Assembly (NCBI RefSeq): GCF_005116475.1
Contig: NZ_SWBO01000007.1
Span: forward strand, 124,001-188,000
Direction of reading: 5' to 3'
Source of the DNA: Pedobacter cryotolerans
GTDB lineage: Bacteria > Bacteroidota > Bacteroidia > Sphingobacteriales > Sphingobacteriaceae
DNA length: 64,000 nt
The notes beneath the pieces are model-generated. The model was not told the DNA's origin. It did no database searches and worked only from the letters and a program-made list of their open reading frames with translations. Of the stretch, positions 53,855-63,072 are shown in pieces. Position 1 is the first letter of the stretch; each line of letters starts with the position of its first letter. The translations under genes and the position numbers were made by a program.

Positions 53855-55057
53855 ATGAAAACAGCTGCCAAAAGTTTGATTGTACTTATAGTGTTAACTA
53901 TATTGATTAATAGCAATATAAAAGGACAAAATTATGCAGTAGATTTTTACGAGCACACTTTTAATTTCACGGCAGATGAAACTATAACTATCAAATTTGA
54001 TGGCGATTTAAACAAAGAAGCTGTGGTTTCATTTTATAATGAAATTAGCAAAAGCAATCACCAATCCATTATTAATTCTCTTTTAAAATATAAGGCTGAT
54101 TATAAACTGAATGATTGGTTGTACTATCAATTAATTAGAAAAACCGCACAGCAACTAAGTCCGAAAAATATAAATTACAACAGGTATACATTGTATAAAT
54201 GGTTTTTGATGAACAAATCTGGTTACGATGCCAAACTTGCTATTGGAAATAACCAACTGATTTTTTATGTTTTTAATGATGAAGACATTGCTGATATTCC
54301 GTTTTTTATGGTAGATGATAAAAAATATATGTGTTTAAATTACCATGACTTTGGCAGACTATTTAATAAAGAAAGTGTTTATATTCCTGTTAAAATTAAT
54401 ATTCCAGAAGCAACGCATTCCTTTAGTTATAAAGTTACCCGACTGCCAGATTTTAAACCAGAACAGTACACCGAAAAACAAATTAGCTTTAATTACAAGC
54501 AAAAACCTTATCACTTTAAAATTAAAATAAGTAGTGAAATAGAAGGTATTTTTGCTAACTATCCGGTAGTTGATTTTGCAACCTATTTTAATATTCCTTT
54601 AAGTAGAGAAACTTACCAATCGTTTATTCCGATACTAAAAGATAAATTAAAAAAAATGAGCAAAAAAAACGGGGTTGATTATTTGATGCGTTTTACCAGA
54701 TATGCGTTTTTATATGAAGATGATGAAGCAAATTATGGCAAGGAAAAAAGATTATCGCCAGAACAAACTTTGTTTACAGAATCTAGCGATTGCGATGATA
54801 GAGCAGCTTTATTTTTTTATTTAGTTAAAGAAATTTATAATTTACCGATGATTGCCATGCTTTATCCCACTCATATTACGATGGCAGTTGAGTTAGAAAA
54901 ACCAATTGGCGATGTGGTGATTTATCAAGGAAAATCGTATTCTGTTTGTGAGCCAACACCACAAAAACAAAATTTAAAGATTGGCCAAATGGCCGCTAAT
55001 TTGCGAAATATACCTTATCAAATTGTTTATGCTTATGCTCCTTCTCCAATAAAATAG
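53855..55057 (+). CDS. Secreted protein with a transglutaminase-like C-terminal domain
   Basis: The 400-residue protein has a signal peptide ending near KGQ (residues 1-25). The central part (about 30-260) is rich in beta strands with no match I know. The C-terminal part has the transglutaminase-like order Cys313 (ESSDCDDRAALFFYLVKE), His340 (LYPTHITMAVEL) and an acidic residue near Glu366 (YSVCEPTPQ), with a preceding FTRYAFLYEDD. Such papain-like folds are often peptidases or protein-processing enzymes; activity is not established here. It is a single gene preceded by TGTTAA-type repeats. Confidence 0.7.
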   Translation: MKTAAKSLIVLIVLTILINSNIKGQNYAVDFYEHTFNFTADETITIKFDGDLNKEAVVSFYNEISKSNHQSIINSLLKYKADYKLNDWLYYQLIRKTAQQLSPKNINYNRYTLYKWFLMNKSGYDAKLAIGNNQLIFYVFNDEDIADIPFFMVDDKKYMCLNYHDFGRLFNKESVYIPVKINIPEATHSFSYKVTRLPDFKPEQYTEKQISFNYKQKPYHFKIKISSEIEGIFANYPVVDFATYFNIPLSRETYQSFIPILKDKLKKMSKKNGVDYLMRFTRYAFLYEDDEANYGKEKRLSPEQTLFTESSDCDDRAALFFYLVKEIYNLPMIAMLYPTHITMAVELEKPIGDVVIYQGKSYSVCEPTPQKQNLKIGQMAANLRNIPYQIVYAYAPSPIK

Positions 55058-55072
55058 TTGTAATCAATGTAT

Positions 55073-55101
55073 GTTAAGTAGCATTAACTGCTTAACATAA
55101 T
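55073..55101. terminator. Hairpin after the transglutaminase-like gene
   Basis: ATGTTAAG (55074-55081 region) pairs with CTTAACAT near 55092-55099 around TAGCATTAACTG. It has no T-run, so termination is uncertain. Confidence 0.45.
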
Positions 55102-55159
55102 GATAATATCAATTGATTTATATGCAACCTATCTTTGGATTTATTAAAATTTGATCATT

Positions 55160-55441
55160 ATGAAGAAAGAAAAATCGAAATCTGAAGGCAAAAAAGCTAA
55201 GAAAGAATTAGAAGATAAACTTATAAATGCATTTACTGCTGTTGTTGCTGAATATGGAAAAGCAAAAAAAACGAAAGCAATTATTGAGAAATTTACGAAA
55301 CTGTTGAGTAAAAAAGTTGAACTAAAAAACAAAGTAGTAATTGAGAAAGTAGAAGAAACAGTAGAAAAACCTTCAGTAGAACAAGCAGAAATAGTAGCCA
55401 AACCAAAAGTTGTTAAAAAGGCTGCAGTTACTAAAAAATAA
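55160..55441 (+). CDS. Small Lys/Glu-rich protein with a basic C-terminal tail
   Basis: A 93-residue, very charged protein starting MKKEKSKSEGKKAKKELEDK, with a helical centre (LINAFTAVVAEYGKAKKTKA) and a tail of KPKVVKKAAVTKK resembling the AKP-type tails of bacterial histone-H1-like proteins. I start at 55160 because the two upstream codons add only MIIM. A longer open frame on the opposite strand (55144-55479) is low-complexity Ser/Phe and is taken as its shadow. Nucleoid binding is a guess from composition. A shared hairpin terminator follows. Confidence 0.6.
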   Translation: MKKEKSKSEGKKAKKELEDKLINAFTAVVAEYGKAKKTKAIIEKFTKLLSKKVELKNKVVIEKVEETVEKPSVEQAEIVAKPKVVKKAAVTKK

Positions 55442-55450
55442 TAAGGTAAA

Positions 55451-55487
55451 AAAAATGCCGAAGTTTTAAGCTTCGGCATTTTTTTTT
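55451..55487. terminator. Bidirectional terminator
   Basis: AAAAATGCCGAAG and CTTCGGCATTTTT pair around TTTTAAG, with T-runs on both sides. It serves the small + strand gene and the convergent lipoprotein gene. Confidence 0.92.
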
Positions 55488-55498
55488 AAGATAATTAC

Positions 55499-57007
55499 TT
55501 ACAAATAAACATTTTGTTGAGGCGTAAAACTTGCCCAACCAGTTGACCAATCTGTAGTACCAAACGCACCTCTATAGGTTACTGTTTCAAATCCTGATAA
55601 ACCAGTAAAGTTAGCGCCACTTAGCAAAATAGAGCCTGTATTTGGTGTAAGTTTTGGAGTTGCACCTAAATCAAATATAGATCCATCAATACCCATATCT
55701 TCCCATTTTGGTAGGCTTTGGTTTCCAAATGCAGTAGTGTTAAACCATTCAACAACTGTTTGGGCACCAATGTTTCCATTAGAAATAATTGGACTACCTT
55801 TTGGATTAGGAAAATTCACAGAACCACCTGTTCCATAACCATTATCACCCCAACCATTTACACCTGCAAGAACATTGTTTTTAAATACTAAATCTCCACT
55901 TGCTGCATTTGCTAAAGTTGTAGATCCATCAATATATAATCCATTAGGATAACCAGTAAAAACCGAGTTATGAATCTTTAACTTATTATTTCTTCTTAAA
56001 TGCAAAGCATTTTGAAATTGAACAGAAATCGTTTTGTCTTTATCTTTCTTTGGACCTATAATTGTCATGTTTGAAAATGTACCAGAAGTAAAAGGACTAG
56101 CAGCAGAGCCTGTTCCATCATTATCAACTTCAAATCCATTAGAACCAGATTGATCAGCTGCATTTGCGTCTCTAATACCAATTGCAAATTGAACTTTACC
56201 ATTGTAACCAAAATCTACATCAAAATCATCATCTAAACCACGGTAAGCAATTAAGTGTTTTGCATTAACTGTTCCACCGAACCACTCAAAGGCATCATCT
56301 AAACCATAAGAACATTGTACATAATCTACAACTGTAGCACTTCCAACTGAGCCCATTGTTAATGAGTTAACCTCTTGATTTGGATTTATTGGCGTACCTG
56401 CATATTCAATTCTAACATATTTAATTACACCAGAATTATCTGTATTTGCTGTACCACCATGCCATGCGCCATAATTTCCTTCTAATTCTGCTTCGCCATT
56501 TGGCTGATTATTAACGGCTTTACCACAAATAACTAAACCTCCCCAATCTCCTGGTTCGCGGAAACCTGGAGCTCTTTCTGAAGTAAATATAATTGGTGCA
56601 CTAGCAGTACCCTCAGCTAATATTTTATTTCCTCTTTGAACAACCAAAGTACCTTTACTCTCGCGATCGCCGATTATGGTTGTCCCAGCTTCAATTTCTA
56701 AAGTTATGTTTTCTACTGCAGGCAAGCTTTGCGTATTTTTAGCATCTCTACCAACTCTAACAAATCCATTGATACGGTAAACCTTATCTTTTGTCCATTT
56801 TGTATTTACCAAAATATTACCAGCTGGAATTTCTACTATACTTTTAGTAGTTGTGCCACCACCATCTCCATCTGTTTTACCAGCTTCGATATACTCAATG
56901 ATGGTTGTTTTTTTACAAGCACCAAATACTAGTGATAAGCTCAAAATAAGCAAGGCTGCTTTAGATTTGAAATTTAATTTTGTTTTGTAATTGAATTGCA
57001 TATTCAT
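55499..57007 (-). CDS. Beta-helix lipoprotein paired with a TonB receptor
   Basis: A 502-residue lipoprotein (lipobox VFGAC, Cys31). The mature protein has the irregular repeats of a right-handed beta-helix: LEIEAGTTIIGDRESKGTLV near 96-115, APIIFTSERAPGFREPGDWG near 134-153, SGVIKYVRIEYAG near 190-202 and LHLRRNNKLKIHNSVFTGYP near 331-350. No catalytic triad is evident, so binding rather than cleavage is likely. It lies 35 bp after the TonB receptor in one operon. I recall such pairs in many Bacteroidota but not their substrate. Confidence 0.8.
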   Translation of the reverse strand: MNMQFNYKTKLNFKSKAALLILSLSLVFGACKKTTIIEYIEAGKTDGDGGGTTTKSIVEIPAGNILVNTKWTKDKVYRINGFVRVGRDAKNTQSLPAVENITLEIEAGTTIIGDRESKGTLVVQRGNKILAEGTASAPIIFTSERAPGFREPGDWGGLVICGKAVNNQPNGEAELEGNYGAWHGGTANTDNSGVIKYVRIEYAGTPINPNQEVNSLTMGSVGSATVVDYVQCSYGLDDAFEWFGGTVNAKHLIAYRGLDDDFDVDFGYNGKVQFAIGIRDANAADQSGSNGFEVDNDGTGSAASPFTSGTFSNMTIIGPKKDKDKTISVQFQNALHLRRNNKLKIHNSVFTGYPNGLYIDGSTTLANAASGDLVFKNNVLAGVNGWGDNGYGTGGSVNFPNPKGSPIISNGNIGAQTVVEWFNTTAFGNQSLPKWEDMGIDGSIFDLGATPKLTPNTGSILLSGANFTGLSGFETVTYRGAFGTTDWSTGWASFTPQQNVYL

Positions 57008-57042
57008 TTTATGGATTTTTTGAAATATTTTTTTTATGTTGA

Positions 57043-59865
57043 TTAAAATAATTTATAGGTAAGCGTTAAGCCAAATAATCGACCATTTCGGAAACTTGAG
57101 ATGGTTTGATCTCCTATTCTATCAAATGTGCCATCACCATTTCCATCTTGAAGGAATAAAGATTCTTGATTAAGAAGATCATTAAGATTTGCTCTTAAAC
57201 TCAATTTATTTGTGAAAGTTTTAGTAACCGTTAAGTCTAATACATTTCTCGGCATCTCATAGATATCTGGGTATCCTGGGTATCCTACATAAGCTATTCG
57301 TTTACCAATTACATTATATAAGAGATTTACTTGTACCTTACTTTTTACATTATTATAAAATAAAGCTGTATTTAAAATATAAGGCGCTTGCCCTTGTAGT
57401 GATCTATCAACATCAGAAGATAATTCTGGATTTCTTAAAACCACACTGCTATTAATGTATGATGTATTTACTAAAACAGTTAAATCATCAACAAATTTTA
57501 AATTTGTTAGTCCATTTAATGACTTTCTAACCTCTAGCTCTACACCATAATTTTGTGCAGAGATTTGATTTTCGAATGAAAAAGTTTTAGCACCTCCTGA
57601 ACCGGCACCTGGAATAAATACAGTCTCAATTGGATTTATAAAACGCTTGTAAAAGCCAGAAACACTTATAATTTCTGAAGAAGATGGATAAAACTCAAAC
57701 TTAGCATCATAATTATCAATACTTGATGTTTGTAAGTCTTTGTTACCTTTATTTGTGAAATTTAAATCAAAATCATAAAAACTAAATGGGGCTAACTCTC
57801 TAAACTCTGGTCTATTAAGCGTTTTACCATAAGCTAAACGAAATAACATTTTCTCGTTTATATTGTATGATAAATTTGCAGAAGGCAATAGTTTAGTAAT
57901 GTCATTATTTACATTTACAGGACCTTGATCATCTGCGCTTGTTAGCGTTTGTAAATTGTTTTCTACACGAGCACCAGCAACTAGTGTTAATTTATCTTTT
58001 AATGGTAAGATGAAATTGGCATAACCAGCGAATAATCTATTTGTTGCAAAATAATTATCATTTGGATTTGATTTTTCATCCAATTTAACACCAGTATTTG
58101 TATTAATATTTTCCCATGCAAACAATTGATCAATTGGCTGATTAAGTAAATCAGTGTTAAACTGAGAGCTATTTGCTCTTACATAACCGATGTTTCTTGA
58201 AGTAAAATCACGATTTTTATCTTCAAAATAACCACCAATTTTTAAACTCGGCTTAAATATCTCAGATTTCGGATTTAGTGCTTGCTCAATATTAAAAACT
58301 CCTGTTTTAACGTTTTCATCCATCCTTGAATAGAAACGACCCAAAAATTCTGCTTGAGCTGCGCCAATTGGAACAAATAAGGTTTTTTCACCTGTGGTAG
58401 TATTTACATCAGAACGGTATCTTTTGTAATCTGGCTGATCACGATAAGATTTACCGTATCCAATTACCCAATCTAACTTGGTATTTTCACCATTAAATTT
58501 ATGTGTTCCTGTTAATTGTCCTGAATACACTCCTCTATATAAAACACTTGAGGCATAGCTATCTGGAGAATAATTAGACTCGAAATTATTACCAGTTCTA
58601 TTGATAAATTGAGATGTACTTAATTGGTTGTATAAATTTTTAAACTCGAAAGTATGACTTGGGTTTAATTTAAATGCCCAATTATGAATAATACCTAAGC
58701 GCACATTATAATTATATTGTTGATCATCATAGTTATAAATAGTGTTTGATCTTTGAGCTACAGGATCGTAAGTATTATAATCTCCTCTGAAAACATCATT
58801 ATTTGTTTTGCTATTACTATAACTGATTGCTGTGATATTACCCAACAATTTATTCTTGATGTTAAAACGCTTACTTCCGTAAATATTTAATTTTTGATCT
58901 AAATTAGCAATGTTATTAACAGGCAACCAAGTATTACCTAAAGCATGACCTGCTGCATTAATTCTACTTGAGGTTGTACTATTTAAGCTCGAAGGAAAAT
59001 TAATAGGTAAATCATTATCTCCAGTATTAAATCCTGAGAAAAATAAATCTCCTGATGAAGGGCGATTAAAAGATTGAAAAGAAGCATTCTGACGATAATT
59101 TGTTCCATAATCAATTGTTAGTTTATCCTCGTCTGGTATACTTTTAACAAATACTTTAACTACACCACCAGCAAAATCTGCTGGTAATTCTGCCGATGGA
59201 CTTTTATATACTAAAATTTTATCTATCTGATTGCTAGGAATTAAATCAAAAGAAAATGATCGAATATCTGTTTCTAAACTTGGAGCAACAACATTATTTA
59301 ACTGTACACTATTGTAACGCTCAGATAACCCCCTAATATTGATAAACCTATTATCTACAATTGTAATACCTGGCACACGACGAACAACTTGAGCTGCATC
59401 AGAGTCTCCAGATTTTTGAATAGTTTGACTAGAAACACCATTTGCGATTGACTGTGATTTTTTTAATTCTGATAAAACAGCAACTTCATTTCCAGTTGGT
59501 CTATTTCCAGAAATAGTAATGGCATTTAGCATTGCCATATCTGGTTCCATTACGGCATTAAGCGTTGTTGTATTTCCTGGGGTTACTACAACATTCGAAA
59601 TTAATTGCCTTTTAAAAGAAACATAAGTAAATATAACTTTATAGGTACCTGGTTTAATTGTATTTAATGAATAATTACCTTCTGCATTTGTGGTTGCACC
59701 AATTGATGTACCCTCAATAAATACCGATAACCCAACTAATTTTTCGCCAGTTCCTTTTTCAGTTACTTGCCCAGAAATTTTACCATTTTGAGCTAAAGTA
59801 ATTGTACTGAAAAAACAGATTAATAGTACAAATCCTGCGCTTTTTAAATTTTGATGTAAGTTCAA
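57043..59865 (-). CDS. TonB-dependent outer-membrane receptor
   Basis: The 940-residue receptor has a signal peptide (about 1-25, ending TLAQ), a carboxypeptidase-like regulatory domain (GKISGQVTEKGTGEKLVGLS, about 28-105), a plug (about 135-235, RRVPGITIVDNRFINIRGLS, ELPADFAGGVVKVFVKSIPD) and a barrel ending in terminal Phe (LTLTYKLF). It is not a SusC type (no VIVVGYG segment). The only start preserving the signal peptide is TTG at 59865, since an in-frame stop lies upstream with no ATG between. An 11-bp array lies 40 bp upstream, so regulation by an OmpR/PhoB-type protein is likely. Confidence 0.92.
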   Translation of the reverse strand: MNLHQNLKSAGFVLLICFFSTITLAQNGKISGQVTEKGTGEKLVGLSVFIEGTSIGATTNAEGNYSLNTIKPGTYKVIFTYVSFKRQLISNVVVTPGNTTTLNAVMEPDMAMLNAITISGNRPTGNEVAVLSELKKSQSIANGVSSQTIQKSGDSDAAQVVRRVPGITIVDNRFINIRGLSERYNSVQLNNVVAPSLETDIRSFSFDLIPSNQIDKILVYKSPSAELPADFAGGVVKVFVKSIPDEDKLTIDYGTNYRQNASFQSFNRPSSGDLFFSGFNTGDNDLPINFPSSLNSTTSSRINAAGHALGNTWLPVNNIANLDQKLNIYGSKRFNIKNKLLGNITAISYSNSKTNNDVFRGDYNTYDPVAQRSNTIYNYDDQQYNYNVRLGIIHNWAFKLNPSHTFEFKNLYNQLSTSQFINRTGNNFESNYSPDSYASSVLYRGVYSGQLTGTHKFNGENTKLDWVIGYGKSYRDQPDYKRYRSDVNTTTGEKTLFVPIGAAQAEFLGRFYSRMDENVKTGVFNIEQALNPKSEIFKPSLKIGGYFEDKNRDFTSRNIGYVRANSSQFNTDLLNQPIDQLFAWENINTNTGVKLDEKSNPNDNYFATNRLFAGYANFILPLKDKLTLVAGARVENNLQTLTSADDQGPVNVNNDITKLLPSANLSYNINEKMLFRLAYGKTLNRPEFRELAPFSFYDFDLNFTNKGNKDLQTSSIDNYDAKFEFYPSSSEIISVSGFYKRFINPIETVFIPGAGSGGAKTFSFENQISAQNYGVELEVRKSLNGLTNLKFVDDLTVLVNTSYINSSVVLRNPELSSDVDRSLQGQAPYILNTALFYNNVKSKVQVNLLYNVIGKRIAYVGYPGYPDIYEMPRNVLDLTVTKTFTNKLSLRANLNDLLNQESLFLQDGNGDGTFDRIGDQTISSFRNGRLFGLTLTYKLF

Positions 59866-59904
59866 TTTGCTTAATTTTTATTTTAAGCAAAAGTATTTCT
59901 ACTA

Positions 59905-59965
59905 TGTTAGCTACATGTTAGCTGTAAATTACCATTCGTTTACCATCGTGTTAACTAATTGTTAA
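59905..59965 (-). promoter_or_regulatory. Six-unit 11-bp-period array upstream of the TonB receptor
   Basis: On the + strand TTA-centred units start exactly every 11 bp: TGTTAG (59905), TGTTAG (59916), AATTAC (59927), GTTTAC (59938), TGTTAA (59949), TGTTAA (59960). In the gene's direction they read TTAACA, TTAACA, GTAAAC, GTAATT, CTAACA, CTAACA. Direct repeats at one helical turn are the layout bound by PhoB/PhoP-type response regulators; TTAACA with 5-bp spacers is also the Bacillus Pho box pattern. The array ends 40 bp before the start codon. Confidence 0.7.
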
Positions 59966-60188
59966 ATGGTTTGGTAATTAATATTTTAAGGCTGTTTTTT
60001 AATAGAATAGATTACATACGATGAATTACCGCTGTTAACAAAAAATTAACTTGGTGGGCTTGTTCGTTGAGGCTGGATTCAAATTAGAATTATGAAATTT
60101 TAAAAGAATTAAATTTGGTGGTTTAGTAATGCTCAGGGATATTTATGTTATAAAAAACAATATTATTGAGGTTAGTTTTAGCATCCTT

Positions 60189-60261
60189 TGTCATTCTGAA
60201 CGAAGTGAAGAATCTCGAATATTGCATTCCAAAATGAGATTCCTCGTTCCTCGGAATGACA
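60189..60261. repeat. Dispersed GTCA..TGAC repeat, copy R7
   Basis: TGTCATTCTGAACGAAGTGA, then AGAATCTCG, and on the right GAGATTCCTCG, CGGAATGACA. It lies in a 628-bp gap (59866-60493) that otherwise contains only the upstream array, A/T-rich DNA and repeat R8. Confidence 0.8.
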
Positions 60262-60318
60262 AAACTAGGAGTTTATATTTTTTTATAAAATATTGGTTTA
60301 TAGAAACTAAATAAATAA

Positions 60319-60444
60319 CGTCAATGGTAGCATCCCGAAGTAAATTCGAAACAAGTGACTTGGCATCGTAATGCATAAGTTAGGAAGTTCTTTAATTCTT
60401 ATCACCCTTATCGCATTACGATTCCCGTATGCACGGGAATGACG
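60319..60444. repeat. Dispersed repeat, copy R8 (long, degenerate)
   Basis: CGTCAATGGTAGCATCCCGA at the left and ATTCCCGTATGCACGGGAAT with GACG at the right (60422-60444). The right part is a perfect palindrome, ATTCCCGT-ATGC-ACGGGAAT. The centre is not recognisable. Confidence 0.55.
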
Positions 60445-60493
60445 CGAATTAGATGAGCAATACCATATTTTATTAAAGCCAACAGGAGAAAGC

Positions 60494-60994
60494 TTAATAC
60501 TTCAACCCTACTTTTTTGCAAACAAAGTGCAATAACCAAATTGGGCCGATTAACAAAAACTTAACATCATCTAAAAACGATGGTTTTTTCCCTTCTATTT
60601 TGTGACCAATGAATTGCCCTATCCAAGCCAACACAAAAATTGAAGCATAAATAAGATAAGCGGTTGAACTGCCCAGCCCAACCATCAATTCTATTTTAAC
60701 GATGATGTAACTCATTAAACCAATAATCCAAATCATGATGAAAAACAAAACTGGTGATAAGGTAAAATAATAATACATGGCAAAGGCAATTAAAAAAGAA
60801 GCCCAATTTAAAAATCCATTGTATTGCCCCAAAAAATTTAAATGTGGAAATGGAATTTGCCAAACTAAACCTAATAAGCTAAAAACTATTAGCGGAACGC
60901 AAATCCAATGAATTAACTCATTTGTTTGATTTTGATGACTTTCTGCATATTTATCAAAAAGTAAATCTACTGGGCGTTTTTCTGTATTTTCCAT
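60494..60994 (-). CDS. Mpo1-like (DUF962) membrane protein
   Basis: A 166-residue protein with several hydrophobic segments (about 35-55, 65-85, 80-105, 115-135) and conserved histidines (SHQNQTNELIHWICVPLIVF near 19-38 and GQFIGHKIEGKKPSFLDDVK near 126-145). This pattern belongs to the DUF962/Mpo1 family; yeast Mpo1 is an iron-dependent dioxygenase that shortens 2-hydroxy fatty acids. Activity of the bacterial members is not known to me. It is a single gene between repeat-rich gaps. Confidence 0.85.
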   Translation of the reverse strand: MENTEKRPVDLLFDKYAESHQNQTNELIHWICVPLIVFSLLGLVWQIPFPHLNFLGQYNGFLNWASFLIAFAMYYYFTLSPVLFFIMIWIIGLMSYIIVKIELMVGLGSSTAYLIYASIFVLAWIGQFIGHKIEGKKPSFLDDVKFLLIGPIWLLHFVCKKVGLKY

Positions 60995-61011
60995 TTAGTT
61001 ATTAATTGAGT

Positions 61012-61085
61012 CGTCATGCCGAATTTACTTCAGCATCTGGATTGCCAGAAAGACCTTGATCCCGAACGTTCGGAACAGGGTGACG
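61012..61085. repeat. Dispersed GTCA..TGAC repeat, copy R9
   Basis: CGTCATGCCGAATTTACTTC at the left and CAGGGTGACG at the right, with TCCCGAACGTTCGGAA as an inner palindrome. It begins 17 bp after the start codon of the Mpo1-like gene on the upstream side. Confidence 0.6.
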
Positions 61086-61103
61086 AATTTAGTATAAAGA
61101 TAA

Positions 61104-61133
61104 AAAAGCGTCCCAAATTATTGGAACGCTTGT
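61104..61133 (-). terminator. Probable rny terminator
   Basis: Read leftward: AAGCGTTCCAA, short loop, TTGGGACGCTT with one mismatch, then TTTTT. It lies about 100 bp after rny, on the far side of repeat R10. Confidence 0.75.
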
Positions 61134-61151
61134 AAAATATTATTACGTATC

Positions 61152-61214
61152 AGTCTGAGCATGTCGAAGACCTTACGACCTTACTATTATCCTTCGACTA
61201 CGCTCAGGATGACA
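61152..61214. repeat. Dispersed GTCA..TGAC repeat, copy R10
   Basis: AGTCTGAGCATGTCGAAGAC at the left and CCTTCGACTACGCTCAGGAT with GACA at the right, between rny and its terminator. Confidence 0.85.
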
Positions 61215-61238
61215 AATCATCAAGAATAACAAAGCTAA

Positions 61239-62810
61239 TTACTTAGCAAAAGCTACAGACCTCGTTTCTCTAATTACAGTAACTTTAATCTGACCAGGGT
61301 AAGTCATTTCGGTTTGAATACGGTTAGAAATATCAGCCGCTAATAATTCCGCCTGTGCATCTGTAATTCTTTCACTTTCTACAATTACGCGTAATTCTCT
61401 ACCTGCTTGTATCGCAAAAGTTTTCTCTACACCAGGATATGACAATGCCAATTCTTCTAATTCTTTTAGACGCTTAATGTAACTCTCTACAACCTCACGA
61501 CGAGCACCTGGTCTAGCACCAGAAATCGAGTCACAAGCTTGTATAATTGGAGAAATCATTGAAGTCATTTCAATCTCGTCGTGGTGAGCTCCAATTGCAT
61601 TACAGATTTCTGGATGCTCTTTATATTTTTCTGCCAATTGCATACCCAATATTGCGTGTGGCAATTCAGGATTATCATCAGGTACTTTACCTATATCGTG
61701 TAATAAACCAGCACGTTTAGCCATTTTAGCATTTAAACCAAGTTCTGCAGCCATGGTTGCACAGAAATTAGCTACCTCACGAGAGTGGTGCAATAAATTT
61801 TGTCCGTATGATGAACGGTAACGCATACGTCCAACCATTCTAATCAATTCTGGATGTAAACCATGAATACCTAAATCGATTACTGTACGTTCACCAATTT
61901 CTACAATCTCATCTTCGATTTGTTTTTTGGTCTTAGCAACCACTTCTTCAATACGAGCTGGGTGAATACGACCATCAGTTACCAAACGGTGTAAAGCCAG
62001 ACGGGCAATCTCTCTTCTTACTGGATCGAAACCTGATAAAATAATTGCCTCAGGAGTATCATCAACTATAATTTCTATTCCTGTAGCTGCTTCTAAAGCA
62101 CGAATATTTCTTCCTTCTCTACCAATTACACGACCTTTAATTTCATCACTCTCAATATGAAAAATAGATACAGAATTTTCAATTGCAGCTTCTGATGCAG
62201 TACGTTGAATGGTTTGGATAACAACTTTTTTAGCTTCTTTGCTAGCCGTTAATTTTGCTTCGTCAACAATATCCTTAACCTGCATCATGGCTTGAGAACG
62301 GGCTTCACTTTTCATGTTCTCTACCAGCTGGTTTTTTGCTTCTTCTGCACTTAAACCCGCAATGGTTTCTAATTGTTGTACATGCTGATTTTTCAATAAA
62401 TCAACTTCTTCCTGCTTTTTAACAGCAAGAGCTGTTTGTTTTTCTAAATTTGTTTTATGCGTATCTAACTCTTGTTCTTTGCGATTAAGGTTCTCTAATT
62501 TAGAATTAAGTGATTGTTCCTTTTGTTTAATGCTATTTTCACGCTGATTAATTTCGTTATTACGAGAATTTACCTGTTGCTCATGCTCTGCTTTTAGCTG
62601 TAAAAACTTCTCTTTTGCTTCAAGTAATCTATCTTTTTTTAAGATTTCTGCATTACTTTCTGCGTCTCTTAATATTTTTTTCGCTTTGTTTTGAGCAGCT
62701 ATTTCTTGCTGCTTTAAAAGGTTACGCAACAGGTATCTTCCTATTACAATACCCAAAGCTAAACTGGCTAATACACCTCCAATTATACCTGCTATGTCAA
62801 TTATGTCCAT
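61239..62810 (-). CDS. rny: Ribonuclease Y
   Basis: A membrane-tethered endoribonuclease that starts mRNA decay. The 523 residues comprise an N-terminal membrane helix ([20 protein letters not shown], about 6-25), a long coiled coil (about 30-200), a KH domain ([20 protein letters not shown] near 219-238) and an HD domain ([19 protein letters not shown] near 369-387, with [11 protein letters not shown]). The usual Bacteroidota neighbours are here: a 6S-like RNA and zapA immediately upstream. It is followed by repeat R10 and a terminator. Confidence 0.96.
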   Translation of the reverse strand: MDIIDIAGIIGGVLASLALGIVIGRYLLRNLLKQQEIAAQNKAKKILRDAESNAEILKKDRLLEAKEKFLQLKAEHEQQVNSRNNEINQRENSIKQKEQSLNSKLENLNRKEQELDTHKTNLEKQTALAVKKQEEVDLLKNQHVQQLETIAGLSAEEAKNQLVENMKSEARSQAMMQVKDIVDEAKLTASKEAKKVVIQTIQRTASEAAIENSVSIFHIESDEIKGRVIGREGRNIRALEAATGIEIIVDDTPEAIILSGFDPVRREIARLALHRLVTDGRIHPARIEEVVAKTKKQIEDEIVEIGERTVIDLGIHGLHPELIRMVGRMRYRSSYGQNLLHHSREVANFCATMAAELGLNAKMAKRAGLLHDIGKVPDDNPELPHAILGMQLAEKYKEHPEICNAIGAHHDEIEMTSMISPIIQACDSISGARPGARREVVESYIKRLKELEELALSYPGVEKTFAIQAGRELRVIVESERITDAQAELLAADISNRIQTEMTYPGQIKVTVIRETRSVAFAK

Positions 62811-62898
62811 TTTTCATTTGTTTAAATTTTTCTTTATTTGTGATCAAGCTACCATGATTAATTATTGTATTTGATAATCATGGCGGTTAATCTCAAAT

Positions 62899-63002
62899 AA
62901 AAAACCGTAACTAAATATTTATGCATCATGCGTAGGTTTTAAACTCACAGCAAAGCTGAAAGATTTAAAAACAAATATTGAAACATAAAAACTTAGCCAC
63001 GG
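62899..63002 (-). ncRNA. ssrS: Candidate 6S RNA
   Basis: Read leftward from 63002, CCGTGGCTAAGTTTTTATG pairs with CATAAATATTTAGTTACGG (ending at 62905), a 19-bp stem with a single mismatch (counting G-T pairs), directly followed by TTTTTT. Inside is a large asymmetric bubble and then an apical stem (TTTTAAAT..GTTTAAAA, CAGC-TTT-GCTG). Closing stem, central bubble and apical hairpin are the 6S layout, and zapA is the immediate upstream neighbour as in E. coli. At about 104 nt it is shorter than the ~185-nt classical forms, so another small RNA is possible. Confidence 0.6.
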
Positions 63003-63072
63003 CCAAATTTTATTAGCTTGATAATTCAGATAGACTAAATTTTAATCAATCGAATTACTTATAAAGAACGTT

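Noticed and set aside
55144-55479. 111-codon open frame on the minus strand opposite the Lys/Glu-rich gene
   Set aside because: Its Ser/Phe-rich low-complexity product is what one expects from reading AAA/GAA codons backwards; the + strand frame has a better composition and a terminator.
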